64,000 bases of DNA from VAZQ01 sp963827585 (GCA_963827585.1 CAWHCK010000040.1:62001-126000); one strand, 5' to 3'. Positions 9,761 through 20,996 are shown, numbered from the stretch's first letter. The notes: generated by a model not told the origin, from the sequence alone. A program made the numbers and translations.

Positions 9761-9765
9761 TCGCC

Positions 9766-10887
9766 TCAGTTTCCGGGCACGACGGTCGCCGTCACGACTT
9801 GGCCGGGGTGCACCTTCTGGATCCCCTCGACGATGATCAGTTCTCCTTCCTTGAGGCCGCCCGTCACGACAACGTCCCTGCCTTGCTCGACACCGGTCGT
9901 TATGCGTCGCTGCTCGACCTTCTTCGCCCCGTCGACGACCAGGACATACCGGCCGGCCTGATCGAGCAGCACGGCGGATTGCGGAACCGTCAGCGCCGGC
10001 CGCGGCGCGCCCCGTTCCACGCTGACGCCGACAATGCCGCTGGGGATCAGAAGACCTTCCGGGTTCGGCAGTTGCGCCCGTACCGCCACGGTATCCGTGG
10101 TCGGGTCGACCTGGACGTCGAGGAAGTTGGTGACGCCGGAATGCGGATATGCGGTGCCGTTGGGCAGGTTGATGTGAACGGTCACATGCGCGCTTTGGTC
10201 GGTCGGTTCGGTGCCCCTGCGACTGTAGTCAAGAACATCACGCTCGCTGGCCTGGAAGATGACATAGATGGGATCCTGGCTGACGATGGTCGCAAGTTTC
10301 CCGGACGAGGGATCGACCAGATTGCCAATGGTGAAATTGGCAAGTCCGATCCGTCCGTCAATCGGTGAGCGGATCTCGGTGTAGCCGAGATTGATTTCCG
10401 CCTGGTCGAGCAGCGCCTGCGCCTGCATCACATCGGCCTGCGCTGCAGCCTCGTCGGCCGCGCGCTGGTCGAGCGTGGATTGCGGGATGTTCTGATTGCG
10501 GACAAGCTCCCTGCCGCGCTGAAGTTGCAGTTCCGCGTTGACCGCCGTCGCCTTTGCCTTGGCGAGATTGGCGCGCTGCTGCTCAACCGCCGCCTTGTAG
10601 GTTGCCTGTTCGAGCCGGAACAGGAGGTCGCCGGTCTTGACCTTCTGCCCTTCGGCGAACACGCGCTCCTCGATGAACCCCCGGACCCGCGCGACGATGT
10701 CGACCTTGTTGATGGCCGTGACGCGGCCGATGAAATCGCGTGTTTCCGTCACCTGACGGCTCACCACGGGGATCACCGAGACCGCCGGCGGCGGGGCACC
10801 TTGGGCGGTGGCCGGGCCGCAGCAAGCCATGAGGCTCAGCGCGCCAATGGCGGTTCTCAAAGCGAGGGAGCCGTTGCGACCAGGCAT
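9766..10887 (-). CDS. RND efflux periplasmic adaptor (membrane fusion protein)
   Basis: The start is the ATG at 10887, with CAGGAGAACCTTG in front, giving 373 residues. The longer frame to 11001 lacks such a site. A signal peptide with a cysteine near a lipobox-like LMACC may make it a lipoprotein. Next come the biotinyl-lipoyl-like hairpin (RDFIGRVTAINKVDIVARV, later SPIDGRIGLANFTIGNLVD) and a coiled-coil hairpin rich in Gln/Ala/Lys (about residues 95-165). The beta-barrel and membrane-proximal domains follow. It links the inner-membrane pump to an outer-membrane channel. Five bases separate its stop from the pump start. Drug specificity cannot be read from the sequence. Confidence 0.9.
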   Translation of the reverse strand: MPGRNGSLALRTAIGALSLMACCGPATAQGAPPPAVSVIPVVSRQVTETRDFIGRVTAINKVDIVARVRGFIEERVFAEGQKVKTGDLLFRLEQATYKAAVEQQRANLAKAKATAVNAELQLQRGRELVRNQNIPQSTLDQRAADEAAAQADVMQAQALLDQAEINLGYTEIRSPIDGRIGLANFTIGNLVDPSSGKLATIVSQDPIYVIFQASERDVLDYSRRGTEPTDQSAHVTVHINLPNGTAYPHSGVTNFLDVQVDPTTDTVAVRAQLPNPEGLLIPSGIVGVSVERGAPRPALTVPQSAVLLDQAGRYVLVVDGAKKVEQRRITTGVEQGRDVVVTGGLKEGELIIVEGIQKVHPGQVVTATVVPGN

Positions 10888-11016
10888 CAAGGTTCTCCTG
10901 TCCAGGTTGATTTCCGCCTTGAGGACATTCGGCCCGCCTGACCCAGCGATCGTGCCCGGAATTGTCGGTTGTTGCTCCAGCGACGACGAAAGTCTTGGCA
11001 CCCCCGCCTGTTGGGC

Positions 11017-11187
11017 CTAACCGCAATAGGCAGCGATCAGATCGAAAATGTATGTGGGGCCCATGACGCCCCAGAGGAGAAGCGCCACGCCGCCAACCGC
11101 GACGGCGATCCCGCCGACGATCCACAGCATCCAGTGCGGCGCGGCTTGCGCCGGATTCTCGGCATCGGTGGTGCCCGCTCGGTTCAT
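11017..11187 (-). CDS. Small single-pass membrane protein coupled to the MFS transporter
   Basis: A 56-residue protein whose ATG overlaps the stop of the upstream MFS gene (ATGA at 11184-11187), implying translational coupling. A short polar N-terminus is followed by a hydrophobic segment from about residue 19 to 48 (MLWIVGGIAVAVGGVALLLW), then GPTYIFDLIAAYCG. It has no recognised domain. The coupling suggests an accessory subunit or stabiliser of the transporter; that is inference. Confidence 0.6.
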   Translation of the reverse strand: MNRAGTTDAENPAQAAPHWMLWIVGGIAVAVGGVALLLWGVMGPTYIFDLIAAYCG

Positions 11188-12428
11188 GCCGGTACCGCTG
11201 CAAGTTTGAGCCGCTCGACCGGTTGCTCGCGGATGAACCAATGGATCAACGCCGCGAACACGCCGAGCCCGACCGATATCCACCACATCGCATCGTAATT
11301 GCCCTGGATATCGTAGAGGCGTCCCGCGCCCCAGCCGCCCAGGAAGCTCCCGAGCTGGTGGCTGAAGAAGACAATACCCCATAGCATCGACACGTGCACC
11401 GGGCCGAACATGTAGCCGACCAGTCCGCTGGTCAATGGAACGGTTCCGAGCCAGAGGAAGCCGAGCGCGGCGGCGAACAGGAGCACGGATATCCAGGACA
11501 GCGGCAGGGCGAGAAACAGCACGAACGCCAGCGCCCGCAACGCGTAGAGGAGCGCCAGCATATCCTTGCGCAGATGATGCCCGCCGAGCCATCCCCACAA
11601 CAATGCGCCAGCGATGTTGAAGAGACCGACGAGGCCGATCGCCCATCCGCCGAGCTCCATGGCGGATATCGGACGCCCGAAGAACGACATGCCGACGGAG
11701 TTGTCGGAGATATAGGCCGGGAGGTGCAGACCGATGAACGTCACGTGGAAGCCGCACACGAAGAAGCCAACCGTGAGCAGCAGGAAGCCCTGGGTGCGGA
11801 ACGCTTCCTGCAGCGCATCCCTGGCGCTCTGCACCGGCGGCGCGGTCTTTGAAGGCGCCGCGCGCTGCTCGCGCAGCCCGAGCGCGAGCGGCACCATCAT
11901 CACCGACACGGCGGCCAGAACGAACATGGTCGAATGCCAATTGTCGAAGCTGTTCTGGAGGATCGACGCAAACGGCACGATCGCGAACTGACCGAACGAG
12001 CCGCCCGCGGTGGCGACGCCGAGCGCGCTCGATCGCGATGCAGCCGGCGTCTGCCGCCCGATCGCGCCGAGGATCGGCCCAAAGCCCGCCGCCGCCATGC
12101 CGATGCCGGAGAGCGCGTTGCCGACGGTCAGCATCACGCCTTCGGCTGCCGTCGCCATCATGAGCATGCCGGCCACATAGAGCGCGCCGCCGGCGCCGAC
12201 GGTGCGCGCCGTGCCGAAACGATCGGCGAGATTGCCCGCGAAGGGCGCGAACACGCCCATCAGCAGCATGGAGAGCGCGTTGCCGAACGACCAGAGCTCG
12301 CGCCCGACATTGAGGTCCGCCGCAATCGGTTTCTGAAAAATGCCGAAGCTCTGGCGCGCGCCAATTCCGATGGTCAGGATCACCGCTCCGCAGACGACCG
12401 GAATCCAGAAATTGCGTTGTTGCGCCAT
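11184..12428 (-). CDS. Major facilitator superfamily transporter (oxalate/formate-antiporter-like)
   Basis: A 414-residue polytopic protein starting at 12428 with MAQQRNFWIPVVCGAVILTI. Twelve hydrophobic helices can be counted. The MFS loop 2-3 signature is present as GNLADRFGTARTVGAGG. The N-terminal GARQSFGIFQKPIAADL pattern resembles the OFA/monocarboxylate branch. It is an inner-membrane secondary transporter, and the substrate is likely an organic anion. It overlaps a tiny membrane protein downstream by four bases and sits 33 bases downstream of a MaoC-like gene on the same strand. Confidence 0.85.
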   Translation of the reverse strand: MAQQRNFWIPVVCGAVILTIGIGARQSFGIFQKPIAADLNVGRELWSFGNALSMLLMGVFAPFAGNLADRFGTARTVGAGGALYVAGMLMMATAAEGVMLTVGNALSGIGMAAAGFGPILGAIGRQTPAASRSSALGVATAGGSFGQFAIVPFASILQNSFDNWHSTMFVLAAVSVMMVPLALGLREQRAAPSKTAPPVQSARDALQEAFRTQGFLLLTVGFFVCGFHVTFIGLHLPAYISDNSVGMSFFGRPISAMELGGWAIGLVGLFNIAGALLWGWLGGHHLRKDMLALLYALRALAFVLFLALPLSWISVLLFAAALGFLWLGTVPLTSGLVGYMFGPVHVSMLWGIVFFSHQLGSFLGGWGAGRLYDIQGNYDAMWWISVGLGVFAALIHWFIREQPVERLKLAAVPA

Positions 12429-12461
12429 GGGACACTTTCAAGCCGGAGTGGTGGATGGGTC

Positions 12462-12995
12462 TCAGCTTGCGGCCGCGTGCGAAACGGCGGCGCGGGAAGC
12501 CGATGACGCATCGGGCCCGGGAGCAGCCGCGCTACGTCGAGGCACGATGAGCTTGGCGATGAGAATCTGGACGATCTCGCCGTGCTGATTTCGGGTCTCG
12601 CTGCGTATGCGGACCATTCCGCGGTCCGCGCGCGAGCGGGACGGGGTCACCTCTTCGATCTCGCTGAAGACGGTGAGCGTGTTGCCCGGCCGCGTCGGCT
12701 TGGGCCAGCTGATCTCTCCGCCGCTTCCGATGATGCCGCCGTGCAGCGGCAAGCCCGTCTCGACCAGTAACTTCATCGTGATCGCGGCGGTGTGCCAGCC
12801 GCTTGCGGCCAATCCGCCGAACAACGTCGCCTTTGCGGCCTCGCCATCCAGGTGAAACGGCTGCGGGTCGAATCGTGCAGCAAATTCCTTGATCTCCGCC
12901 GCATCGATCGTGTGCGAGGCGGTCGAAAAACGCTGGCCCACGTCGAGGTCGTCGAGGAAGAATGCATTCGGGGCGGGGCTGCCGGCTTCGACCAT
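12462..12995 (-). CDS. MaoC/hot-dog family dehydratase
   Basis: 177 residues from the ATG at 12995, which is preceded by GGGAGAGCAGCG. A nine-codon longer start at 13022 is less supported. The fold is a single hot-dog domain with the hydratase motif around ARFDPQPFHLDGEAAKATLF, which holds the Asp and His expected for R-specific enoyl-CoA hydratases, and GLAASGWHTAAI. It probably hydrates or dehydrates an acyl-CoA; the substrate is unknown. The C-terminus (APGPDASSASRAAVSHAAAS) is low-complexity. It lies upstream of the MFS transporter on the same strand, possibly in one transcript. Confidence 0.85.
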   Translation of the reverse strand: MVEAGSPAPNAFFLDDLDVGQRFSTASHTIDAAEIKEFAARFDPQPFHLDGEAAKATLFGGLAASGWHTAAITMKLLVETGLPLHGGIIGSGGEISWPKPTRPGNTLTVFSEIEEVTPSRSRADRGMVRIRSETRNQHGEIVQILIAKLIVPRRSAAAPGPDASSASRAAVSHAAAS

Positions 12996-13229
12996 CGCTG
13001 CTCTCCCAGGCTGCAGAGGCAACTTGCATCATGATAGTAACTGGCCTATGACATGTCAATGCAGCGAAAGACCGGTCGCGAAGCCGGACTACGCCTTCGC
13101 CCCGGGTCCGGCCGCAAGTGAGCGCACGCGACGACGATACGCAAATCGCGTGTCCGCGCCGGGGAAGCGGGAGCGGAGTGCGACATGAGCCTTGCGGCAA
13201 TGGGCCGAGCCGCGCAGCCGGGCGCGGCG

Positions 13230-13686
13230 CTATCCGCCGCGGCCGGACACGCTGAGGGCGCCGAACACCCGGCCGCTCCGGTCGACATAGACGACGCCGT
13301 CGCCGTGAGGCACGACCCATAACGGCTGCATCGCGTCGAAGCTCTCCTTGCACGGCCGCCAGCCGAGAAAGGGGGAGCCCCAACCGGACAGCGTCGGCCG
13401 CGCCGCGCGGGCAGCGGCGAGCGCCCGCGCCGGCGGCAGCAGGAACGCGGCGGATGCGATCCGCGATGCGCGCCGAGGTTTCCACCGCGCCGCTGCGCGC
13501 GTCGACCTGCACGATGCCGGACAAGCCGGCGTCGTCGCGCAGCGGAACGAGAAAGTAGCCGCGCGACGAATCGTCGAGCCGCACCACGCGCACCGGCTCG
13601 CCGGCGCGCAGGTCGCCGGCCTCGCCGTGCTGCGTGCGAAACCAGTCGAGCGCAATGCGCGCGGCGTCTCCCGGTGAAGCGTCCAA
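13230..13686 (-). pseudogene. Diverged tandem copy of the C39-peptidase C-terminal domain, frameshifted
   Basis: Immediately after the C39-like gene, one frame reads SPGDAARIALDWFRTQHGEA through VVRLDDSSRGYFLVPLRDD to about 13460. A second frame then continues SAAFLLPPARAL to WRPCKESFDAMQPLW and ends ALSVSGRGG. The second part mirrors the tail of the upstream protein (WRPCRQAYSPHLPFW, then LTLNGRGI). LDDSSRGYFLVPL mirrors LDDERRFYHLTPS. So this is a paralogue of that C-terminal domain without the peptidase. The proposed start is the TTG at 13686 behind a GGAGG. One base change near 13440-13470 breaks the frame; it may be a sequencing error. Confidence 0.6.
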
Positions 13687-13706
13687 TCCGCCTCCGTCGG
13701 GGCTGA

Positions 13707-14879
13707 TCAGATGCCCCTGCCGTTGAGGGTCAGTTGCGCGTAGAGCGGACCGTCGATGCGCCGATAGAAGGTAAAGGGGCCGGCCACGATCCGCCAGAAG
13801 GGCAGATGGGGCGAGTAGGCCTGCCGGCAGGGGCGCCAGACCAGCTCCGGCTCGAGGCGGAACTTGCCCTTCTCCAGCGTGAAGCGGCCCTTCTCGCCCG
13901 GAAGCTCGAACTTCGCGCCGACGAGGCTCGCCGCGATCTTCTTCGCGTCGAGCTCGTAAAGCTTGAAGCCGCGCTTGAAGGTGAAGACGCTCTCGAGGTT
14001 GCCGTAGAGCGCGTCGGTCTGCGCGTAGCCGAGCACGTTGCCGCCGTCCATCGACGGCGTGAGGTGGTAGAACCTGCGCTCGTCGTCGAGCCGGCGCACG
14101 AGCAGCGGCGTGCCGAACTTGCCGCGGGCGAAGCGGGCGGTCTGCTTGGCCTCCTGCAGCGAGAGGCGCTCGATCTCCTTGCCGATGACGCCCGCGACCG
14201 CGCGCGGGTCGACGATGCTGCGGCCGTCGAAATAGCGCACCGGCTCGAGCTGGCGCGGCATCGCGAGCCGCGGCTCGTCGGGGTCGCACACGCTGATGTA
14301 TTGCAGCGAATTGGTGGGACTATCGTAGTTGCAGCCGGTGAGATAGGTGCCCTGCCAGGCGGCGTAGCTCACCCACTGGTTCTCGACGCCGTGGCTGCCG
14401 CCGGAACCGCAGATGTCGCCGGCGGAATGCGGCTCGTTGTCCTCGTGCACCGGGTTGTTCACCCAGAAGCCCTGGATGGTGTAGGGGCCGGTGGCGGGAT
14501 TGACGTCGGTCTGCACGCCGCACACCACGATCCAGTGCGCGCAGCCGTAGACCAGCACGATCGGCGAGACGCCGTAGTGCTCGAGCGTGTAGACGAGCTT
14601 GCGCGAGCCCGCGGGCTCGGAGGCCTCGCGGTAGACGACGAAGGTGTTGGTGAACGAGGCGGGCTTGCGGTCCACCATGGTGAAGCGCAGCCCTTCCGGG
14701 TCGCTGTACCAGCCCGGCTGCACATTGTGGGTGTTGTTCGAGGTGTAGAGATCGTCCTGGTCGAGGCTGCCGTAGCCCACGCCGATCTCGGCCAGCACCA
14801 TCATGGCGGTGGCAGCGCCGCAGTAATAGTTGGTGTCCTGGGTGTGGTACTTGCAGCCTGTGTTCTTGATCCAAGGCAT
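13707..14879 (-). CDS. C39-like (papain-fold) cysteine peptidase with unique C-terminal domain
   Basis: 390 residues from the ATG at 14879, with a near-perfect ribosome site AGGAGGTCGATC. Residues about 1-150 form a papain-like domain with Cys20 in NYYCGAATAMMVLAE, His115 in YGCAHWIVVCG and Asn141/142 in FWVNNPVHEDN, the usual Cys-His-Asn order of C39-like peptidases. It has no signal peptide, and no transporter domain is attached. Residues about 200-390 form a second domain (VRYFDGRSIVDP to LTLNGRGI) that I cannot name. The following frame repeats this domain in diverged form. It could be a toxin-like or stress peptidase; the substrate is unknown. Confidence 0.75.
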   Translation of the reverse strand: MPWIKNTGCKYHTQDTNYYCGAATAMMVLAEIGVGYGSLDQDDLYTSNNTHNVQPGWYSDPEGLRFTMVDRKPASFTNTFVVYREASEPAGSRKLVYTLEHYGVSPIVLVYGCAHWIVVCGVQTDVNPATGPYTIQGFWVNNPVHEDNEPHSAGDICGSGGSHGVENQWVSYAAWQGTYLTGCNYDSPTNSLQYISVCDPDEPRLAMPRQLEPVRYFDGRSIVDPRAVAGVIGKEIERLSLQEAKQTARFARGKFGTPLLVRRLDDERRFYHLTPSMDGGNVLGYAQTDALYGNLESVFTFKRGFKLYELDAKKIAASLVGAKFELPGEKGRFTLEKGKFRLEPELVWRPCRQAYSPHLPFWRIVAGPFTFYRRIDGPLYAQLTLNGRGI

Positions 14880-15008
14880 GATCGACCTCCTGAGGGTGGC
14901 CGTCCGGCCGAGGGAGCGCGCGCTCGACCTCGCCGGCCACTACATCTCAGGATTATATATCTTGTTAAACTCTACGTAAAGTTGCGTACATCACACACCG
15001 CAGCGCGG

Positions 15009-15153
15009 CGTAGGGCGCAATAGCGCAAGCGTATTGCGCCGACACGCGCGCGGCCGCGGTGGACCCCGCCGAGGTGCGGAAGGATGCGGGAGCACAAATT
15101 GGAGAAAACGCGGCCGACCGTGGCGCAATGCGCTTGCGCTGTTGCGCCCTACG
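15009..15153. repeat. Long inverted repeat, GTAGGGCGCAA type
   Basis: The arms at 15009-15040 (CGTAGGGCGCAATAGCGCAA...) and 15122-15153 (ending TTGCGCCCTACG) are nearly complementary over about 31 bases, with about 80 bases between them. The right arm supplies the TAG stop of the minus-strand gene ending at 15149. The layout resembles a small non-autonomous mobile repeat. The rest of the gap from 14880 to 15148 holds no gene that I can support. Confidence 0.75.
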
Positions 15154-15538
15154 AGTCAGCCCCGTTGAGGCTGCGCACGGGATGGCCGGCCTTGCGCCAG
15201 TCGCTCACGGTCTCGGAAATGATGCGGACGGACTCGAGCGCGGTCTGGCTGAGCGCGGCGTAGCCGAGCGCCTCGCGCTCGATGCGCTCGCCCTCGGCCT
15301 GCAGATAGCTTCTCGCCTCCTGCAGCTCGTCGATCATCCTTTCCAGCTCCGCGACCGACAGCGCGCTGATCTTCTGGATCAACGAGGCGAACGTGTCGTT
15401 GCCGAGCTCCGCCTCGCCCGCGGCAGGCGCCGTGGGCGGCGACATCTCCTGCACGGGCACCGGCGCGCGGACCCCGTCTGCGAGCTCCATCATTGCGGTG
15501 ACGGCTTGCGTTGACACGTCAGGTTCCATTGCATCCAT
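15149..15538 (-). CDS. Conserved hypothetical helical protein
   Basis: 129 residues from the ATG at 15538; an upstream in-frame start at 15715 would add unsupported sequence. The first 45 residues are Pro/Ala/Glu-rich and probably disordered. Residues about 48-125 are strongly helical with heptad character (SLIQKISALSVAELERMIDE, then LQAEGERIEREALGYAALSQ), suggesting a coiled-coil dimer. I recall similar proteins in Bradyrhizobium-type genomes but know no function. The stop codon is provided by the edge of an inverted repeat. Confidence 0.6.
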   Translation of the reverse strand: MDAMEPDVSTQAVTAMMELADGVRAPVPVQEMSPPTAPAAGEAELGNDTFASLIQKISALSVAELERMIDELQEARSYLQAEGERIEREALGYAALSQTALESVRIISETVSDWRKAGHPVRSLNGADS

Positions 15539-15713
15539 GGTTCGATCCCGATCACAGCGACGCGCGGAGGAATGTCCGGCATGATCCGGGAGCAAGGTTA
15601 AGGTCGCGTTAACCGGTACGCTGGCGCTCATCCGCCTACGTTCATCGCTTAAGCGTTCGATAATGATTGCGGCGCAATGTTTAGGCGCTCGTTGGGAAAC
15701 GGATCGTCGGCCC

Positions 15714-16752
15714 ATGTACTACACGCTCGCGGCGGCCGCAGCGGCGACTGGCTTGAGCGAAAACACAATCCTCAAGGCAGTCGAAGGCGGCGCCATCACC
15801 GGAACCAAGGATCTGTTCGGCGAATGGCGGATCGAGCGCGACGAGCTTCACCGGTCCCATGCGCCTGTTGCGCAGGGCAATACCGAGAGCGGGGCGGCGC
15901 GATCACCTGCGGCCTCCAACTCGGCAGACCTGGAAACCGAGATCGAAGCGCTGATCAAGAAGGCCGGCAACGCCCTCCGACAACAGCCCGATCAGCCACC
16001 GCCCGCTCGTGACAGCGGACGCAGCATTGCTTGCCAGTTCCCCGCCGTTTCAACAGGGCAACCTGAAGCTGCCACGAAGTCGATCCAAGCCCTCCTCCGC
16101 TTGAGACGAGGAGCGGGGGCCCGGTTCATACCGAGAGATCGGATCGGAGCTGCCGTCCCCGAGCGAGACTCCGCCTGGGGCGACCACGTCAGGGCTCGTG
16201 TCGACGAGGTCTTCGTCCCGATCGCAACTCCTGCCAGCAAGCGGCTTCGTGCCGGACTTGTCGCAGCGGCGCTGTTGGGGGCACTCGGCGTCGGGTGGGT
16301 GAGCGGTCGGGGGTGGTATCCCGACGCGGGTTCGCCGTCGACACCTGTTGGGCAGAATCTCAACGCTTCCACTCCGGTGCCGCGGCCCGAAACCGAGGCC
16401 CTTCGTATCATGACCCCCAAGGCGGACCGGACGGCAGTTCCGAGTGCACCGAATAGCCGGAAAATCGTGGCGCAGCCGAATTCCAACTCGCCAGGACAGG
16501 CGACGCCGGTACCGCAGCAGACCAAGAATTTTCCGCGACCGACACCGACGCCGGAAACGAGGCCGACCACGATCGATGGTTGGACGGTGCGCGAGGTCGC
16601 CGGCGGCAAGGTCGTCCTGGAAGGGCCCAACGGCATCTGGACGGCAGCGCGTGGAGACACGGTGCCGGGGGTGGGCAAGGTCGAACTCGATCGTGCTCTG
16701 GGGCAACCGCTGGATCGTCGCGACCAGCAGGGGTCTGATTACGACCGAATGA
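15714..16752 (+). pseudogene. HTH-membrane protein of unknown function, frameshifted near its C-terminus
   Basis: The N-terminus (YYTLAAAAAATGLSENTILK, then GEWRIERDELHR) is an excisionase/MerR-like helix-turn-helix. A long polar region follows, then one membrane segment (about residue 180, RAGLVAAALLGALGVGWVSG) and a Pro-rich periplasmic-type linker. The C-terminal domain starts GWTVREVAGGKVVLEGPNG and runs through RGDTVPGVGKV. In the current frame it degenerates after 16682. The next frame gives SIVLWGNRWIVATSRGLITT and a stop at 16752, which fits the usual ending of this domain (WIVATSRGLI). So one extra base is likely near 16682. The uncorrected frame would end at 16835 and overlap the subtilase. 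Confidence 0.6.
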
Positions 16753-16770
16753 CGGGACGGCCGCCCCTTT

Positions 16771-18363
16771 TTAGCGCGCGGTTCGAGACTTTTTCGCCAG
16801 ACGCCGCGCCTGCGCGACGGCCCGGGCGGCGTTGACGCGCCCGTAGCCGAAGTCGTTGCTGTGGCCGTTCGCCTTGTAGCTCGACTTCGGCCCGATCTTG
16901 TCGGCGGTCTCTTCCAGCAGCGCGCGCAGCTCCTTGCTGGTCAGTTTCGGATTGACCGATAAGATCAGGGCCGCGATCCCGGCAACGAACGGCGTCGACG
17001 ACGACGTGCCGGAGAACTTGTTGTAGTGCAGGCCGTTCACGCCGCCCGCCGCGACGCTGCCGACGTTGAAGCCGCGCCGCGGATAGCTCAGGTCGGTGGT
17101 CAGGATCATTCCCGCCCGCGGATTGCGCCATGGCTTGACGATCACGACGCCCGACGGCGCCACGATCGACAGCGCGGGCCCGTGGTTGGAATAATGCGCC
17201 TTCCCGTCCTTGTAGGTCGAGGCTCCGACCGCGATGGCGTGCGGCGAGCGCGCCGGATAGTTGATACGGCCGTTCTCGTTGCCGGCGGCGAAGAACAGCG
17301 GACAGCCCTTGCCGCCGCGGCCGTGGCCGGCCTCCGCCAGCGCCGCTTCCATGTCGGGCCCGCGCGGCCCTTCCCAGGAGGCGGAGAGGACGTCGGCGAA
17401 GCGCGAGGCGTATCGGATCGCGTTGGCGATGCGGGACTCGGTCGCCATCCCGTCGGCGTGAAAGATCTTGACCGGAAGAATGCGCGCGCGCGGCGCCGCG
17501 CCGTAAATCCCGCGCACGTTGCCGGTGGCGGCGGCAACGCCGGCACAACAGGTGCCGTGGATATCGTTGGACTCGTACTCGTCGAACGGAAACCGAAAGA
17601 TCTTGGGCCGCGGGTCGAACTGCTCCTCGACACCGTCCCGGCTCATTTCGTCGACGAAGAAATCGCGCCCGCAGAGGTCGCGCGGCTCGTCCGGATCCGG
17701 GCGCCTGCGAATGTTGGCGCGCAGGTTCGGATGCTCGACGTCCACGCCGTCGTCGAGGATGGCGATCGTGATCCCCTCCCCGCGCCCATGCCGCCACGCC
17801 TTGCGCGCATCCACGAGGTCGAGCGGCCATTGCCCGGCGTGGCGGCCCGCGGGGCCCATGCGCTTGAACTCGGACACGAAATTCGGGAACGCGAACGCGA
17901 TCTCCTCGGTCGCGGTCAGCGCGTTGGCGAGCTCGATCATGCCCTCGGCGACATAGGTCCGGCGCGGGGCGTAGACGATGACCTGGTCGCCGATGAAGGC
18001 GTTGCGCGCGCGAACCTTGAGCTTGAATTTGGCCAGAACCGCCCTGCGCTTTTTCTGCGCCATGCCGGGCTCGAACCGCACGATCGCCTCGCGATAGACG
18101 ACGCGCACCTTTCCGGTCTCGTCGCGGAACGTCGCCACCTCCACCTTGTCGGTACCGAGCGCCGCGCGCTCGGCCATGCTAGTGGCGCCGGCAGCCTTCC
18201 CGAAGCTGCGGGCAATCACCCGATTGGTCAGGAATGCGGCGCGGGCGGCGTTCGTGCGCTTGGGCTCGAAGATGCGCACCCCCCGCACCAGGCGTGACTC
18301 GAGGGGCACGTGCTCGAGGTCGAGCCAATCCCGCTTTCCGCAGCTCAGCTTCATGCCCGCCAT
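16771..18363 (-). CDS. Subtilisin-like serine peptidase (S8 family)
   Basis: 530 residues from the ATG at 18363, preceded by GAGGGGAACCAAC. The catalytic triad is Asp204 (AILDDGVDVEHP), His269 (SNDIHGTCCAGVAAA) and Ser454 (FSGTSSSTPFVAGI), with the oxyanion Asn362 in AAGNENG. The first 180 residues form a prodomain-like region (YREAIVRFEPGMAQKKRRAV). No signal peptide is visible, so it is either cytoplasmic or exported by an unrecognised route. It converges on the HTH-membrane gene, and no partner or inhibitor gene is adjacent. Family call strong; substrate unknown. Confidence 0.92.
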   Translation of the reverse strand: MAGMKLSCGKRDWLDLEHVPLESRLVRGVRIFEPKRTNAARAAFLTNRVIARSFGKAAGATSMAERAALGTDKVEVATFRDETGKVRVVYREAIVRFEPGMAQKKRRAVLAKFKLKVRARNAFIGDQVIVYAPRRTYVAEGMIELANALTATEEIAFAFPNFVSEFKRMGPAGRHAGQWPLDLVDARKAWRHGRGEGITIAILDDGVDVEHPNLRANIRRRPDPDEPRDLCGRDFFVDEMSRDGVEEQFDPRPKIFRFPFDEYESNDIHGTCCAGVAAATGNVRGIYGAAPRARILPVKIFHADGMATESRIANAIRYASRFADVLSASWEGPRGPDMEAALAEAGHGRGGKGCPLFFAAGNENGRINYPARSPHAIAVGASTYKDGKAHYSNHGPALSIVAPSGVVIVKPWRNPRAGMILTTDLSYPRRGFNVGSVAAGGVNGLHYNKFSGTSSSTPFVAGIAALILSVNPKLTSKELRALLEETADKIGPKSSYKANGHSNDFGYGRVNAARAVAQARRLAKKSRTAR

Positions 18364-18514
18364 GTTGGTTCCCCTCGCACAAAGTCATGACGCCGTCCTG
18401 CGCCGGCTCGGGCATCCATACAACCGGAGCCCGCGCTTACTCAACTCCAACGTGTCATATCGATGTCATCTGCGGGGCTGAGCTAGATTAGGTTTGAGGT
18501 GACTCGCGTTCCAC

Positions 18515-18666
18515 ACCACAGCCGTCACCCGCGGGCTTGACCCGCGGGTCCATCCTGCGTCGCAAGCTTCTCGCAAAGGGATGGATTGCCGGGTCAAGCC
18601 CGGCAATGACCGCGTGGATAGCGCGGGCAGTGGCGGATTACGCTGACGCTCATCCGCCCTACACGC
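18515..18666. repeat. Cluster of intergenic palindromes downstream of rpoD
   Basis: The 303-base gap 18364-18666 holds no gene. Bases 18525-18552 contain CCCGCGGGCTTGACCCGCGGG. Bases about 18580-18610 contain a related TTGCCGGGTCAAGCCCGGCAA. Bases about 18630-18665 contain GGCGGATTA and TCATCCGCC arms ending in GCCCTACACG. These are dispersed-repeat motifs common in Hyphomicrobiales intergenic DNA. Each can form a hairpin and could act as an mRNA 3' end, but none carries a clear U-tract. Confidence 0.6.
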
Positions 18667-20796
<2,130 letters not shown>

Positions 20797-20996
20797 GCAC
20801 CTCTCCTGGGACGCCCATCCTCGAACGTCGGTCACCAAACACACCACCCCTACCCTATGCAGGGAGACTCGAACGGCCGGAAGCGGCGCCGACCATCGGG
20901 CCGCGAACGGCCCGTTCGCGATCCCAGGTCACCGCCCGATTCGAACCCGCCGGAGTGTCATCGGGACGCCTTACGCCCCGATTAACCCTCCATATG

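Noticed and set aside
15009..15153. Possible CRISPR-like or origin structure
   Set aside because: Only two arms in inverted orientation; no direct repeats with spacers and no cas genes.
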